The position numbers were made by a program, and so were the translations under genes. From Thioalkalivibrio sp. ALJ21 (lineage in GTDB: Bacteria; Pseudomonadota; Gammaproteobacteria; Ectothiorhodospirales; Ectothiorhodospiraceae): DNA of 64,000 nt. Location: contig NZ_KB905158.1 in the NCBI RefSeq assembly GCF_000378605.1, positions 225,721 to 289,720 of the forward strand, written 5' to 3'. Positions 1 to 8,028 of the stretch are shown one piece after another. Under the pieces are notes generated by a model. It was given only the letters and a program-made list of their open reading frames with translations. It did not search any database and was not told where the DNA came from. Positions within the stretch are counted from its first letter, which is position 1. The number at the start of each line of letters is the position of its first letter.

Positions 1-94
1 ACCCTCGATGCACGCCAGCGACCCCCTTGAGGTTCGCTACGCCGAGGCCCTGGCCTACATCCGCAACAAGAAGCGCGAGCGGGCACAGGCCTAA
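1..94 (+). CDS. C-terminal end of an unidentified protein (partial)
   Basis: Only the last 30 codons are in the window. The frame is open from the left edge and stops with TAA at 92-94. The tail is charged and ends NKKRERAQA. It lies four bases upstream of the next gene on the same strand, so the two are probably co-transcribed. An ATG at position 8 would alternatively make it a 28-residue peptide. No function can be assigned. Confidence 0.4.
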   Translation, partial: PSMHASDPLEVRYAEALAYIRNKKRERAQA

Positions 95-98
95 CCGG

Positions 99-1328
99 AT
101 GCCTCGATACCGCTCCCTCGATGAGGTGCTTTCAGAGCCCGACGATCAAGGGCTCCTGGACGTCCGGGCGGCAGGCACCCAGCTGTCGCCATCAGACCGG
201 ATTCGCGATGCCTTTGAGGCCATCAACGCGTTCGTAGACACGCATGGCAGGGCCCCAACGAACGAAGGCGACCTGAGCGAAAAGACCCTGCATCGACGGC
301 TGCAGCGGATTCGGGCCTCGAAAGGGGCCCATGAGAACCTCCTGAGTCTCGACCGGCATCACCTCTTGGGCAGTGACGGCGGCGAGGGGGCTCCATCCCG
401 AGACGCAGCCTCGCACGCGGAATCCCTCGAATCCGACGTCGAGAACCTTGACGACATCCTGCTGGATGATGACCTCGGCCTCCTGGATCTTGGTGATGAG
501 TCCATCCTCGCTTCGCGCTGCCCGGCAGGGGACCGGCCATCGGGGAATACACCTCCGGACGGCATTGCGCAGCGGCGCCCATGCGAGGAGTTCTGGCGTT
601 TCGAGCCCCTGTTCGAGCGGATGCGGAATCGACTCGAATCCGGCGATGCCGAAAGCCGTCGATTCCAGTACGAAACCAAGATCGACGTGGGCGATTACTT
701 CATCGTATATGGCTTGCTGTGCCTGGTGGACTCGGTGGCGGATCCGCGAATGGAGATCGACCCCGCCAACCCGCGCTTGAGGGTGGTGTTCGACAACGGA
801 ACCGAGACCAATCTGTTGAAGTTCTCGCTGGGCAAAGCCCTGTATGCCGACGAGAACGGCCGGCGCATCATCGACCCGGACCTCGAGGCCGACCGCATGG
901 CGGGCGTAAGCCATCACGATCACCGCAGCGGAACGATCTACATCCTTCGATCTCGCAGTCCGCACCCATCCCTGAAAGAACACCGAGACCTCGTGAAGAT
1001 CGGCTACACGGAAGGGGAGGTCGCGGATCGCATCCGCAACGCCGAGAACGACCCGGCCTTCCTCGAGGGGCCCGTGGAGGTCGTGGAGTCCTTTGCCTGC
1101 TACAACCTGGACCCACGGAAGTTCGAAGGCCTGGTGCACGGTTTCCTGGCCGACCGGCGCCTGGATATTCAGCTGAGGAGCAAGAAGGGGCGTGTATTCA
1201 GGCCGAGAGAGTGGTTCTCGGTGTCACCGCAGACGGCCGTTCAGGTCGTTGAGGCCATCGTCGACGGGAGCATCACCCGATACCGCCTCGATCCGATCTC
1301 CGGACGCTTCCTCGCGCGCGAAAAATAA
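99..1328 (+). CDS. GIY-YIG nuclease family protein (T5orf172/MUG113-like C-terminus)
   Basis: A 409-residue protein. The C-terminal third (about residues 278-395) has the pattern of the T5orf172/MUG113 branch of GIY-YIG nucleases: an IYILRS strand, then LVKIGYTEGEVADRI, then a conserved EGLVHGFLADRRLD segment. The N-terminal half is acidic and low in recognisable motifs and may mediate targeting. The family is common on phages and plasmids; its substrates are mostly unknown, so DNA cleavage is inferred. The ATG at 99 was preferred to earlier in-frame starts because an upstream gene ends at 94. A long minus-strand ORF opposite it is a GC-driven shadow. Confidence 0.7.
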   Translation: MPRYRSLDEVLSEPDDQGLLDVRAAGTQLSPSDRIRDAFEAINAFVDTHGRAPTNEGDLSEKTLHRRLQRIRASKGAHENLLSLDRHHLLGSDGGEGAPSRDAASHAESLESDVENLDDILLDDDLGLLDLGDESILASRCPAGDRPSGNTPPDGIAQRRPCEEFWRFEPLFERMRNRLESGDAESRRFQYETKIDVGDYFIVYGLLCLVDSVADPRMEIDPANPRLRVVFDNGTETNLLKFSLGKALYADENGRRIIDPDLEADRMAGVSHHDHRSGTIYILRSRSPHPSLKEHRDLVKIGYTEGEVADRIRNAENDPAFLEGPVEVVESFACYNLDPRKFEGLVHGFLADRRLDIQLRSKKGRVFRPREWFSVSPQTAVQVVEAIVDGSITRYRLDPISGRFLAREK

Positions 1329-1392
1329 CACCCATCCCGGTCACCCCGGGCAAGACACTACACAACAGCCAACCAACCGAGATCCGACCAAC

Positions 1393-1728
1393 ATGAACGC
1401 ATCCACATCGTCTTTCATTCGCACGATTGCCAAGGTCATTCATGAGTTCCGCAAGCACGACCCTCAGATGCCCATGCAGACCGCGGCGATCTTTCTCGAG
1501 GTTGCTGCGCGACCCGGGATCACCATGAAAGATCTCGGGAGTCGGCTCGGCGTCGCCCAATCAACCTGCAGCCGAAACGTCTCCGCCCTCTCGAGAATGA
1601 GCCGAAACGACAACCCGGGACTCGATCTCGTAGAGGCCCGAGAGGATCCGTCTGAGCGGCGCAGGAAGCAGGTTTGGCTCACGCCCAAGGGCAAGCTGCT
1701 AGCCCTTTCCCTGGAAGATGTCGGTTAG
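1393..1728 (+). CDS. MarR-like winged-helix regulator, copy 1
   Basis: A 111-residue protein with a winged helix-turn-helix layout: helical start (FRKHDPQMPMQTAAIFLEV), recognition region GITMKDLGSRLGVAQSTCSRNV, then a wing with SERRRKQVWLTPKGK. It is a clear paralogue of the next gene (shared QTAA.FL.VAARPGIT, SCSRNVSALS, ERRRKQVWLTPKG), so the pair is a diverged tandem duplication. Both starts are preceded by accaacATGaa, which supports the chosen ATG. Probably a DNA-binding regulator of local genes; target unknown. Confidence 0.75.
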   Translation: MNASTSSFIRTIAKVIHEFRKHDPQMPMQTAAIFLEVAARPGITMKDLGSRLGVAQSTCSRNVSALSRMSRNDNPGLDLVEAREDPSERRRKQVWLTPKGKLLALSLEDVG

Positions 1729-1876
1729 CCGGATCCACGCGCTCCGACACCTTTTCATAAGTGATGGATAAACCACTCGGATCGGGTAAGCTATACATTC
1801 GTCTCCTGCCTTTCTTATAGGTCAGGCCGTAATGTGGCTGTCGGGTTTTTGTGCCCGATTCCGAATGAGAACCAAC

Positions 1877-2296
1877 ATGAACCAATCGCCATCCCGAATC
1901 ATCGACAACCTTTTTCGAACGATCGCTGAATTCAGAAAATATGACCCCCAGCTGCCGATTCAGACCGCAGCCGTTTTCCTGACGGTGGCAGCGCGCCCGG
2001 GGATTACCATGCTCGACATCGGAAAGAAGCTGAATACCTCCCAGGCCTCCTGCAGCCGCAATGTTTCAGCGCTCTCGAAATGGCGCCGCCAGGGATCCCC
2101 CGGGCTGGATGTGGTGGTCGCCAAAGAGGATCCGGCCGAACGCCGGCGGAAACAGGTGTGGCTGACCCCCAAAGGTGAGGACCTGCTCAGGTCTATCCTG
2201 GATATCTACTCAGTCGACGATCACCAGCCCCCAATGCGAGAGGGCCCGATCATGGTCCGCGCCAACTCGATTGCTGAGCCTGAGGCCGCGCACTAA
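1877..2296 (+). CDS. MarR-like winged-helix regulator, copy 2
   Basis: A 139-residue paralogue of the preceding regulator with the same winged-helix core and an extra acidic C-terminal tail of about 30 residues. An in-frame ATG four codons earlier (1865) is possible; 1877 was chosen because its upstream bases match those of copy 1. The 148-base gap between the two copies contains an AT-rich stretch (TATACAT near 1792) that could be a promoter. The two proteins could form heterodimers or bind neighbouring operators; this is inference. Confidence 0.75.
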   Translation: MNQSPSRIIDNLFRTIAEFRKYDPQLPIQTAAVFLTVAARPGITMLDIGKKLNTSQASCSRNVSALSKWRRQGSPGLDVVVAKEDPAERRRKQVWLTPKGEDLLRSILDIYSVDDHQPPMREGPIMVRANSIAEPEAAH

Positions 2297-2338
2297 TCCC
2301 TCCGCAGCCTGGCGACTCTGCCATGCGGACCCGAACTC

Positions 2339-2785
2339 ATGAGGACGACAGTAGTGAAAAAATGGATTTTCGGCCTGACCTCAGCGGTCGCGCTCTCTTT
2401 CTCCGCGGCCGCATCTGCAGGCCACCCCATCATGGCCGAGTGCACCCTGACGGACCAGAACGGAGTGGTCGACTCCGTCATGTGGAATCTGCCGTCGCGG
2501 GACGCGAGCCTGCGCGGGATCCCGCCCAACTTTGTCTCCGTCAGTGAGATCCTTGGCAACAAGACGGGGTGGATCTTGTCCATCGACGATCACGACGAAG
2601 GCTACAAGCTCAACGCACTGGTGCCCGATGTGGTCGGCTCGGAGATCCACGAGGTCGAGTACGTCATCATCGTAGGCACGGATAACGACAGGGTGGGCTG
2701 GGTCCACTTCCGAGAAGTCGATGGCGATAACCGCGTGTACGCGATCTCCAAATTTCGCCCGGCACGGTGTGACATCATCGAGTAG
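2339..2785 (+). CDS. Small secreted protein of unknown function
   Basis: A 148-residue protein with a typical Sec signal peptide: basic start (MRTTVVKKW), hydrophobic core (IFGLTSAVALSFSAAA) and a SAG cleavage site near residue 28. The mature part is about 120 residues, acidic, with two cysteines that could form a disulfide in the periplasm. The start could also be the GTG five codons later (VKKW). It follows the winged-helix pair on the same strand. No family was recognised. Confidence 0.65.
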   Translation: MRTTVVKKWIFGLTSAVALSFSAAASAGHPIMAECTLTDQNGVVDSVMWNLPSRDASLRGIPPNFVSVSEILGNKTGWILSIDDHDEGYKLNALVPDVVGSEIHEVEYVIIVGTDNDRVGWVHFREVDGDNRVYAISKFRPARCDIIE

Positions 2786-2808
2786 ATCATCTTGATGAGG
2801 GGCACCCG

Positions 2809-3099
2809 GTGAAGCCGTCGACGTCCTACCGAAGACATCGCGAAGCCATACGGATGGTCGTAGAGCAGCACCATGCGAGAAACCCGCGCATTTTCGGCTC
2901 TGTTCTTCGCGGCCTAGACGGCGAGGGGAGCGACCTCGACCTCCTTGTAGACGCCACCGATGACACCAGCCTGCTGGATATTGGGTGCATCCAGGCCGAG
3001 CTCACGGAGCTTCTTGGCGTTGAAGTGAACGTGGTTACGCCGGCAGCACTGCCGGAACGCTGGAGGCAGGATGTGCTCAGGGAGGCGGTACCAGTTTGA
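2809..3099 (+). CDS. MNT-type minimal nucleotidyltransferase
   Basis: A 96-residue protein with the nucleotidyltransferase signature of the MNT family: FGSVLRG followed by GSDLDLLVD, whose two aspartates bind metal. MNT proteins are normally antitoxins that AMPylate a HEPN partner. No HEPN gene follows: the next gene is on the opposite strand and ends six bases away. It is therefore an orphan or acts on a distant partner. It begins 23 bases after the secreted-protein gene, so it may share its transcript. Confidence 0.75.
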   Translation: MKPSTSYRRHREAIRMVVEQHHARNPRIFGSVLRGLDGEGSDLDLLVDATDDTSLLDIGCIQAELTELLGVEVNVVTPAALPERWRQDVLREAVPV

Positions 3100-3104
3100 G
3101 ACTG

Positions 3105-3791
3105 CTATTCGCTACACCGGCACAGGTGCTGGCTCGGGCTCCCGCATGCCTTGCACTTCTCCCAGGAATCCCCTTCATCCGCGGGACGCACCTTTGGCCT
3201 GTGGATGGACTTGATCTTCTCGATGATGGATTTCGCCAGATCGATTGACTCGGCGTCACCATCCATCAGCTTCTTCGCAATGAGGTTGGCCTCGGTCTCG
3301 CTGAGCGCCACATACGAAGAAAACTGATCGGACAGCCCCTTCAGGTCGAGCTCGACCTGCTCCTTCTCGTTGCGAGCCCTTGCGAGGTCTTTAGACATCG
3401 CCTGCGCACGTCTCGACATCTCCGCCATTTCGGCTGTGAGGCGCTCCCTTTGATCGTTGGCGATATCGAGATCCCGCGTGGCGCGGTTTCGCCCCAGCTG
3501 CGCCTCGTCACGTTCTTTTCGGCAACGATCGAAGTCATGCTCGAGCTCGGTAACGCGCTTTTCCAGCTCATAGAGCTTCAGGTATTTCTTCCAGGCCCGC
3601 TCGTAATCGTTCCAGGGCTGAGCCTGGCCCTCTACCACATCGACGAAGTGGCGCTGCTCGGGCGTCCGGGGGCTTCTGACCCCATACGTCAGCGCGTGAA
3701 AGAAATCGTGATGCTTCCGAACGATCTCCAACTCGAAATCGGTCAGCATCGACTGGGCAACTGACGATATAGCAATCGACTGATGGGGCAT
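3105..3791 (-). CDS. MaoP-like (DUF413) protein with coiled coil and zinc-binding tail
   Basis: A 228-residue protein with three parts. Residues about 15-70 resemble MaoP/DUF413 (LTDFELEIVRKHH, PRTPEQRHFVDVVEG, YERAWKKYL). Then comes about 110 residues of heptad-rich coiled coil (LELEHD.. through NEKEQVELDLKGL). The last 15 residues have CKACG and CRC, a likely zinc-binding knuckle. MaoP organises the Ori macrodomain in gammaproteobacteria, so a role in nucleoid or replicon organisation is suggested, not shown. The start ATG (MPHQSI) has AAGGGA six bases upstream; longer starts are possible. It runs convergent to the MNT gene. Confidence 0.65.
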   Translation of the reverse strand: MPHQSIAISSVAQSMLTDFELEIVRKHHDFFHALTYGVRSPRTPEQRHFVDVVEGQAQPWNDYERAWKKYLKLYELEKRVTELEHDFDRCRKERDEAQLGRNRATRDLDIANDQRERLTAEMAEMSRRAQAMSKDLARARNEKEQVELDLKGLSDQFSSYVALSETEANLIAKKLMDGDAESIDLAKSIIEKIKSIHRPKVRPADEGDSWEKCKACGSPSQHLCRCSE

Positions 3792-3921
3792 TCTCATTCC
3801 CTTGAATACCAATGGCCGCAGACGCCTTCTGGCGGCGGCCGCCAGAGTTAGGGCTCGTATCGACTATAGCCCAATTCCTGTGTGGGCTTGCCTACATGGC
3901 GACGACATCGCTCCGACCCCA

Positions 3922-5010
3922 TCAAGGGTGCACGCAGGCCTGGCCGCTCTCCTTGATGTCCTGCAGTCGACCCGCCCCAATCCCCCGAACTCGATTCAGA
4001 TCCGCCACCGATGCCCAGGGGCGCCCACTCTCGATCTCTGCCGCCCGGGCCTCGCCAATATGGGGGAGGGTGGTTAGGTCGGCCACTGATGCCTTGTTGA
4101 GATCAACGCAGCGTGCCCCTGCCTGCTCAACCAGCCTGGCCACCACGGGGTTGCGCAACTCGCTTCCTTCGAACAGGACATAGACCGGGGCATGATCCGA
4201 TACATGGCTTCGGGCCTTCTCATGGTCCCAATAGACCCCCGTGACCTCGCTGAGAATGACCGGGAACTGCAGGATCCCGGCGTCACCAAGGGGTAGGGTG
4301 TGGTCCAGCGGCACCCAGATATGGTCGTAGAGGTTCGCGTAACGACGGTCGTGCGTGGAGAGCGTGGTCGCCCCCTCGGTGATCAGCGGCTCGGCAACAG
4401 CCCGCATGGCGGACCACCCGTCATGGTGCGGCTGAAGATTGAAGTCCCCAAACAGAATGCGCTCGCGCTCGTACTCCGGCATTACCTGCGCAAGCCAGTC
4501 CCAGTAATGCCGCAAGGCCTCAACCTCCGCCACTCGATCCGCAACGCGGTTGCCATAGGTAATGTGGACGTTGGCCGCGAGAAAGTGCTGGCCGGTGCCA
4601 CGCGAACGGAATACCGCAGAGAACGGCTCCCTGGCGAATCGATCGGAATCATCGATGTAGGTCAACGCACCACCGACGTACTCGGCCGAGTCCTCGCGCC
4701 AGATAAAGGCGTACTTCTCGCGATATGTGCTGCGGCCTAGCGCATCGGAGTACAGGACGCCCCATTCGGCGTCGGTCGCCTGCTCCAAGGTATCTCGTAG
4801 CCGGTAGATCCCCTCGGCGGTCATCACCTCTTGCACGGCGATGAAGTCGAATTGCGATGCGATCAGCGCGAGGGCGGAGTAGTCTTTCTGGTTGGCCCAG
4901 CCAAGATTTTGTATGTTCCAGCTTGCCAGGCGCAGATCCGCCATGGCGATCGATGGCAGCGCCACCAGAACTAAGATCACGACTTGAAAAATTGCGCGCA
5001 TTCCCTTCAC
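3922..5010 (-). CDS. Secreted endonuclease/exonuclease/phosphatase protein with helix-hairpin-helix tail
   Basis: A 362-residue protein. It starts with a signal peptide (hydrophobic FQVVILVLVALPSIAMA), then an EEP (DNase I-like) fold: LASWNIQNLG, AVQEVM, ILFGDFNLQ, DHIWV and SDHAPV match the catalytic Asn, Glu, Asp and His motifs. The last 60 residues are a ComEA-type helix-hairpin-helix repeat (DLNKASVADLTTLPHIGEARA), a DNA-binding module. The likely product is a periplasmic or extracellular DNase. The GTG at 5010 has GGAGG upstream; an ATG three codons later is the alternative. Monocistronic as seen. Confidence 0.8.
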   Translation of the reverse strand: MKGMRAIFQVVILVLVALPSIAMADLRLASWNIQNLGWANQKDYSALALIASQFDFIAVQEVMTAEGIYRLRDTLEQATDAEWGVLYSDALGRSTYREKYAFIWREDSAEYVGGALTYIDDSDRFAREPFSAVFRSRGTGQHFLAANVHITYGNRVADRVAEVEALRHYWDWLAQVMPEYERERILFGDFNLQPHHDGWSAMRAVAEPLITEGATTLSTHDRRYANLYDHIWVPLDHTLPLGDAGILQFPVILSEVTGVYWDHEKARSHVSDHAPVYVLFEGSELRNPVVARLVEQAGARCVDLNKASVADLTTLPHIGEARAAEIESGRPWASVADLNRVRGIGAGRLQDIKESGQACVHP

Positions 5011-5111
5011 GTTCCCTCCACGGGCTGGAATCCCATTCCCTTCTATGTGGTCCACTATTAGGCCATAAGTGATATACTCCTGTCATAGTATGATAGGGAA
5101 GGCGGTGCTGC

Positions 5112-5543
5112 ATGCTCGAGACCAAAGGCGACTGCTGCGAAGCAGCAATCCACTATCTGGATTACCTCATTCACGTTCGCGGATTCGATCGGGGCGACCT
5201 GTATGTGGCTCACGGACTCGTCACCGGAACCGGGGGCGAGGTCGCCAATATGCGGTACGGGCACGCCTGGGTCGAGCACGCCAACGGCATCGTATTCGAC
5301 TTTTCGAACGGCCACTCTTTTGTCGGGCCCAAGGATGCCTATTACCGGGCGGGCCAGATCGATCCGGAAGAAACCATCTTCTACAGCCACCTGGAAGCGC
5401 ACAATGCGTGTATCGAGCACGGCACTTACGGCCCTTGGGACGACGCGCTCGGCGCGAAATGGATCCCGGAGGAGGTGCAGGACGCGCTCACCGAGCCGGC
5501 CATCACCCGCGAGGCGCCTCGACGCCGAGGCATGGCTCTCTAG
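5112..5543 (+). CDS. Unknown protein with a possible Cys-His-Asp arrangement
   Basis: A 143-residue soluble protein. GDCCEAA near the N-terminus and RYGHAWVEHANGIVFDFS in the middle put a Cys, a His and an Asp in the order used by transglutaminase-like and papain-like folds; this is only a resemblance. AT-rich sequence with TATACT and TATGAT hexamers lies upstream (5072-5096) between this gene and the divergent secreted nuclease, so both may be fired from that gap. No family was recognised. Confidence 0.6.
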   Translation: MLETKGDCCEAAIHYLDYLIHVRGFDRGDLYVAHGLVTGTGGEVANMRYGHAWVEHANGIVFDFSNGHSFVGPKDAYYRAGQIDPEETIFYSHLEAHNACIEHGTYGPWDDALGAKWIPEEVQDALTEPAITREAPRRRGMAL

Positions 5544-5611
5544 CGAAGGTGCGACGACACAGATCCGCTGAGCTATCATCCCGGGGAAACGAGACCGCAG
5601 GAGACCCCTCA

Positions 5612-5662
5612 ATGCCGAGTCACGCCGTTAACCCCGACTGCCATCAGGCACCGAAGCCATGA
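5612..5662 (+). CDS. Possible 16-residue leader peptide
   Basis: A short ORF (MPSHAVNPDCHQAPKP) preceded by CAGGAGA at a usable distance. Its stop TGA overlaps the ATG of the next small ORF (ATGA), the standard layout for translational coupling. It could be a leader peptide or chance. Evidence is limited to the start signal and the overlap. Confidence 0.25.
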   Translation: MPSHAVNPDCHQAPKP

Positions 5663-5805
5663 CCTTGGCTCTTTTCGCTTTCATTGCGCTGGGCGCCGGC
5701 GGGGTAATCACCCTAGCGTTGCATCTCGAGCGCCGAGATATCGAGGAGGCCCGCAGACTTCGCCGGACCTCTTCCGGCGGGGCGCCCCAAACCCCCGAGC
5801 GCTAA
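5659..5805 (+). CDS. Small single-pass membrane protein
   Basis: A 48-residue ORF: a hydrophobic N-terminal segment (LALFAFIALGAGGVITLAL) followed by a charged cytoplasmic tail rich in Arg and Glu. The pattern is that of a small inner-membrane protein. It overlaps the preceding 16-codon ORF by ATGA and ends where the convergent AP2-like gene ends (four-base overlap of the 3' ends). Function unknown. Confidence 0.4.
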   Translation: MTLALFAFIALGAGGVITLALHLERRDIEEARRLRRTSSGGAPQTPER

Positions 5806-6347
5806 CCGTACGGCGTACCTTCGAGGTCTTCCTTGGGGACAGTCTCGCCCCGGTTGTGACGGCGCAATGCGTCTGCGCGATCCCATACCTCCTCCCCCGG
5901 ATACCGCCGAATCAACGGATCGGGATCAATTCCCTCGATCGCCGCAAGATGCTTGCAAGCCGAGATCCAGGCGCCACGGTCCCCGTAGTCATTGACGGCA
6001 AATCGCTTCGTGTAGAGGCGTCCTTTTCGCATTAGGCGGACCGTGTAGAAACGATAGTGGATATCGCGACCCCATGAGCGATCGTTGAAGGTGATGATGA
6101 TCCCCTCAACAGGCGATAGGCCGTTGCTTTTTCGTTCCCGGCGCTTGCGCTCACGAGCCTCTTGCTGCGCCTCAATCAGTTCGCGATCGTAGGCTTCAGC
6201 CGCCTGGCGCGCTTCTTCAATTTCTTCTGGGGTGTCGCGGCCGACCTTCGCCGAAAACGTGCGATGGAATATCTGATTGTCGACGCTTCTGCGCACGACG
6301 AACCCATAGTTACCCCAGGGCGACTTCTCGATGGTGTAATCACGCAC
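5802..6347 (-). CDS. AP2-like DNA-binding protein
   Basis: A 181-residue protein with two segments resembling AP2/ERF-type beta-sheet DNA-binding units: residues about 8-58 (WGNYGFVVRRS, HRTFSA) and about 90-135 (HYRFYTVRLMRKGRLYTKRF, AWISACKHLAAI), joined by a highly charged helix. Such domains occur in phage and plasmid HNH endonucleases and excision factors, but no nuclease motif is visible. The start is a GTG. The gene is followed by 32 bases and lies downstream of the Fic gene on the same strand. Confidence 0.55.
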   Translation of the reverse strand: MRDYTIEKSPWGNYGFVVRRSVDNQIFHRTFSAKVGRDTPEEIEEARQAAEAYDRELIEAQQEARERKRRERKSNGLSPVEGIIITFNDRSWGRDIHYRFYTVRLMRKGRLYTKRFAVNDYGDRGAWISACKHLAAIEGIDPDPLIRRYPGEEVWDRADALRRHNRGETVPKEDLEGTPYG

Positions 6348-6379
6348 TTCTGGACCTCTCCAAGACCACGGCTGGCGGT

Positions 6380-6967
6380 CTACGATCTCGCAAACGCAAA
6401 CAGAAGCCTGATATCGCGATGGTCGGCAGCGCGCAGGGCATCGACGTACCGTTGCCGTGTTTCGCCAGGGTCAACGAGATTAGCCCGCCCCCAGGTGAAC
6501 CGGGGGCGCCCCATCGAGACCAGCAACAGGTCGGTCGCCATACGCGCATGTCTGCCGTTTCCATTCGGGAAAGGATGGATCGAAACCAGCCGGTGATGAA
6601 ACCGCACGGCGACCTCATCCGGATCGTAGGTTCCATGCTCGACCCAGTACCGGCAATCGTCGATCAGCTGGCGAAGCTCGGGTGCGATGCGGTAGGCGTC
6701 AATCCCGATATTGCGTTCCGTCTGTCGGAATTTTCCGGCCCAGCGCCAGACCCGGTGAAACATGCGCTTGTGCAAGCCCCTCAGGAACCGCTCATCGAGC
6801 ACATCGCGCGTGCGCGAAAACGCCCACTCCTCCGCTTCCAGGATGTTGTCTTGTTCCGCCTCGTTCAGCTCCGGACGCAGGGCGATATAGGACGGGATCA
6901 GGTCCTGCCGCTCTTCCTCAGTGAGCGGGGTGGAGGCATCGTCCTGGTCCTCCAGGGGATCCTTCAT
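6380..6967 (-). CDS. Fic/DOC family protein (mobile mystery protein B)
   Basis: A 195-residue Fic-fold protein with the catalytic loop HPFPNGNGRHARMATDLLL, matching HPFx(D/E)GNGRxxR with the acidic residue replaced by Asn. Fic proteins transfer AMP from ATP to target proteins. Its overlap (ATGA) with the upstream HTH gene, and the length of both, match the mobile mystery protein A/B pair found on mobile elements and thought to act as an addiction or defence module. The missing acidic residue (P-N-G-N-G instead of D/E at that place) may lower or change AMP transfer. Confidence 0.8.
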   Translation of the reverse strand: MKDPLEDQDDASTPLTEEERQDLIPSYIALRPELNEAEQDNILEAEEWAFSRTRDVLDERFLRGLHKRMFHRVWRWAGKFRQTERNIGIDAYRIAPELRQLIDDCRYWVEHGTYDPDEVAVRFHHRLVSIHPFPNGNGRHARMATDLLLVSMGRPRFTWGRANLVDPGETRQRYVDALRAADHRDIRLLFAFARS

Positions 6968-7431
6968 TCATCGTCCTCCCACAGGTCCGAGCCCGCTTTT
7001 TCGAGAAGCCTCTTTGTCAGTCGCTTGAGCTGTTCTTCCTCATCGGCCCCGGTCACGCTCTGCGCCTCGAGCGCCATACTATGGCTAGTCGACTGAAGGC
7101 GTTTCCTGGCCTCGGCTTTGGCGCGATCTTCCGCAAGCTCCTCGAGGGGTTTGCGAGGGACGAGCGTGTAGACCAGGCGGCAATCGAGCGCCTGCGCTGC
7201 TCGCTCCAGGCTGTCCAGAGTGATCGCTTTTTTCGCTTCCGCTTTCTCGATCGCGACCACTCGCGGCTGACTGACGCCGAGCCGCGCGGCAAGCTGGGCG
7301 GTGGTCATGCCAAGCGCTTCCCGGATGGCCTTGATCCAGCCGCGGGGAGGCGTCTGAGCTTGAGCATTCCCCAGCGCACCTAGCCGTTGGTCGAGTTTAC
7401 GTCGGGCAGTCGCCCGGTCTTCAGCACGCAT
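6964..7431 (-). CDS. HTH regulator (mobile mystery protein A)
   Basis: A 155-residue protein with an XRE-type HTH at about residues 33-70 (IREALGMTTAQLAARLGVSQPRVVAIEKAE) and a helical C-terminal half. It is the expected partner of the Fic protein encoded immediately downstream, with a four-base overlap, and probably represses the pair through the inverted repeats upstream. The start ATG lies directly beside the left arm of that operator-like repeat. Confidence 0.8.
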   Translation of the reverse strand: MRAEDRATARRKLDQRLGALGNAQAQTPPRGWIKAIREALGMTTAQLAARLGVSQPRVVAIEKAEAKKAITLDSLERAAQALDCRLVYTLVPRKPLEELAEDRAKAEARKRLQSTSHSMALEAQSVTGADEEEQLKRLTKRLLEKAGSDLWEDDE

Positions 7432-7530
7432 GACAATAATCTTTGCGTTATCGTTCGGAGAACAAATAATAGCATAAAGATTATCAGCGCATCGTCAGAT
7501 AATAGCGTTTACATTATTATCGATAGCGCG
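7432..7530 (-). promoter_or_regulatory. Operator/promoter region of the HTH-Fic pair
   Basis: AT-rich region, in contrast to its surroundings. It carries a perfect 9-bp inverted repeat, ATAATCTTT at 7436-7444 and AAAGATTAT at 7476-7484. Related ATAAT-type half-sites recur at 7499-7505 and 7514-7520. The layout fits autorepression by the adjacent HTH protein. Confidence 0.5.
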
Positions 7531-7573
7531 ATTCAGCGTGCGCTGACCTACAATCTGGATCCCGATCGGCGCC

Positions 7574-7999
7574 TCAGCGTCGACGCCCAAGATCCTCCGC
7601 GACAAACCTTTGCGCCTCGTCCATCCACTCCTGCATCAGCTGCGGATTCTCGTGCGCGCGCTCACAGCGACCAACCTGGCGGCCTCGGTACATCGCCTTC
7701 AGGGCGGTCAACTGGTAACCCGATACACCCTGAATATCCGTCTCCCAGGCCTGCATTGCCGCCATGTAGAGGAGATGGTTCTCGGGCACCCCAAGATCCA
7801 GAGACCGGAGCAGTTCTTCTCGGGTTTGCGCTTCCGGCACCCGATTCAAACGATCCTCGATCGCGATTTCCGATACCCAGCGGATCTTGGAGCACAGCGG
7901 TTGCGAGGGCTCCATCGGCACCGCCGTCGATGCAAAGCCCCCCATCACTACGATGGCGAGTACGCCCATCCACCAACTACGACGGGTTCGTTTTCTCAT
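7574..7999 (-). CDS. Secreted protein of unknown function
   Basis: A 141-residue protein with a signal peptide (basic MRKRTRRS, then WWMGVLAIVVMGGFASTA). The mature part is helical and has three cysteines. The ATG at 7999 has GGGGAAA upstream and gives a normal signal peptide; an upstream in-frame start would add 11 residues. The gene overlaps the end of the next upstream ORF by a few bases only if the longer start is used. No family recognised. Confidence 0.6.
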   Translation of the reverse strand: MRKRTRRSWWMGVLAIVVMGGFASTAVPMEPSQPLCSKIRWVSEIAIEDRLNRVPEAQTREELLRSLDLGVPENHLLYMAAMQAWETDIQGVSGYQLTALKAMYRGRQVGRCERAHENPQLMQEWMDEAQRFVAEDLGRRR

Positions 8000-8028
8000 C
8001 GATTTCCCCAATACAGACGCCTTGTTGA

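Noticed and set aside
192..1139. 315-codon minus-strand ORF opposite the GIY-YIG gene
   Set aside because: Antisense shadow; the plus strand has the recognisable domain and operon context.
2809..3812. MNT-HEPN toxin-antitoxin pair
   Set aside because: The neighbour of the MNT gene is on the opposite strand and is a MaoP-like coiled-coil protein without an RxxxxH motif.
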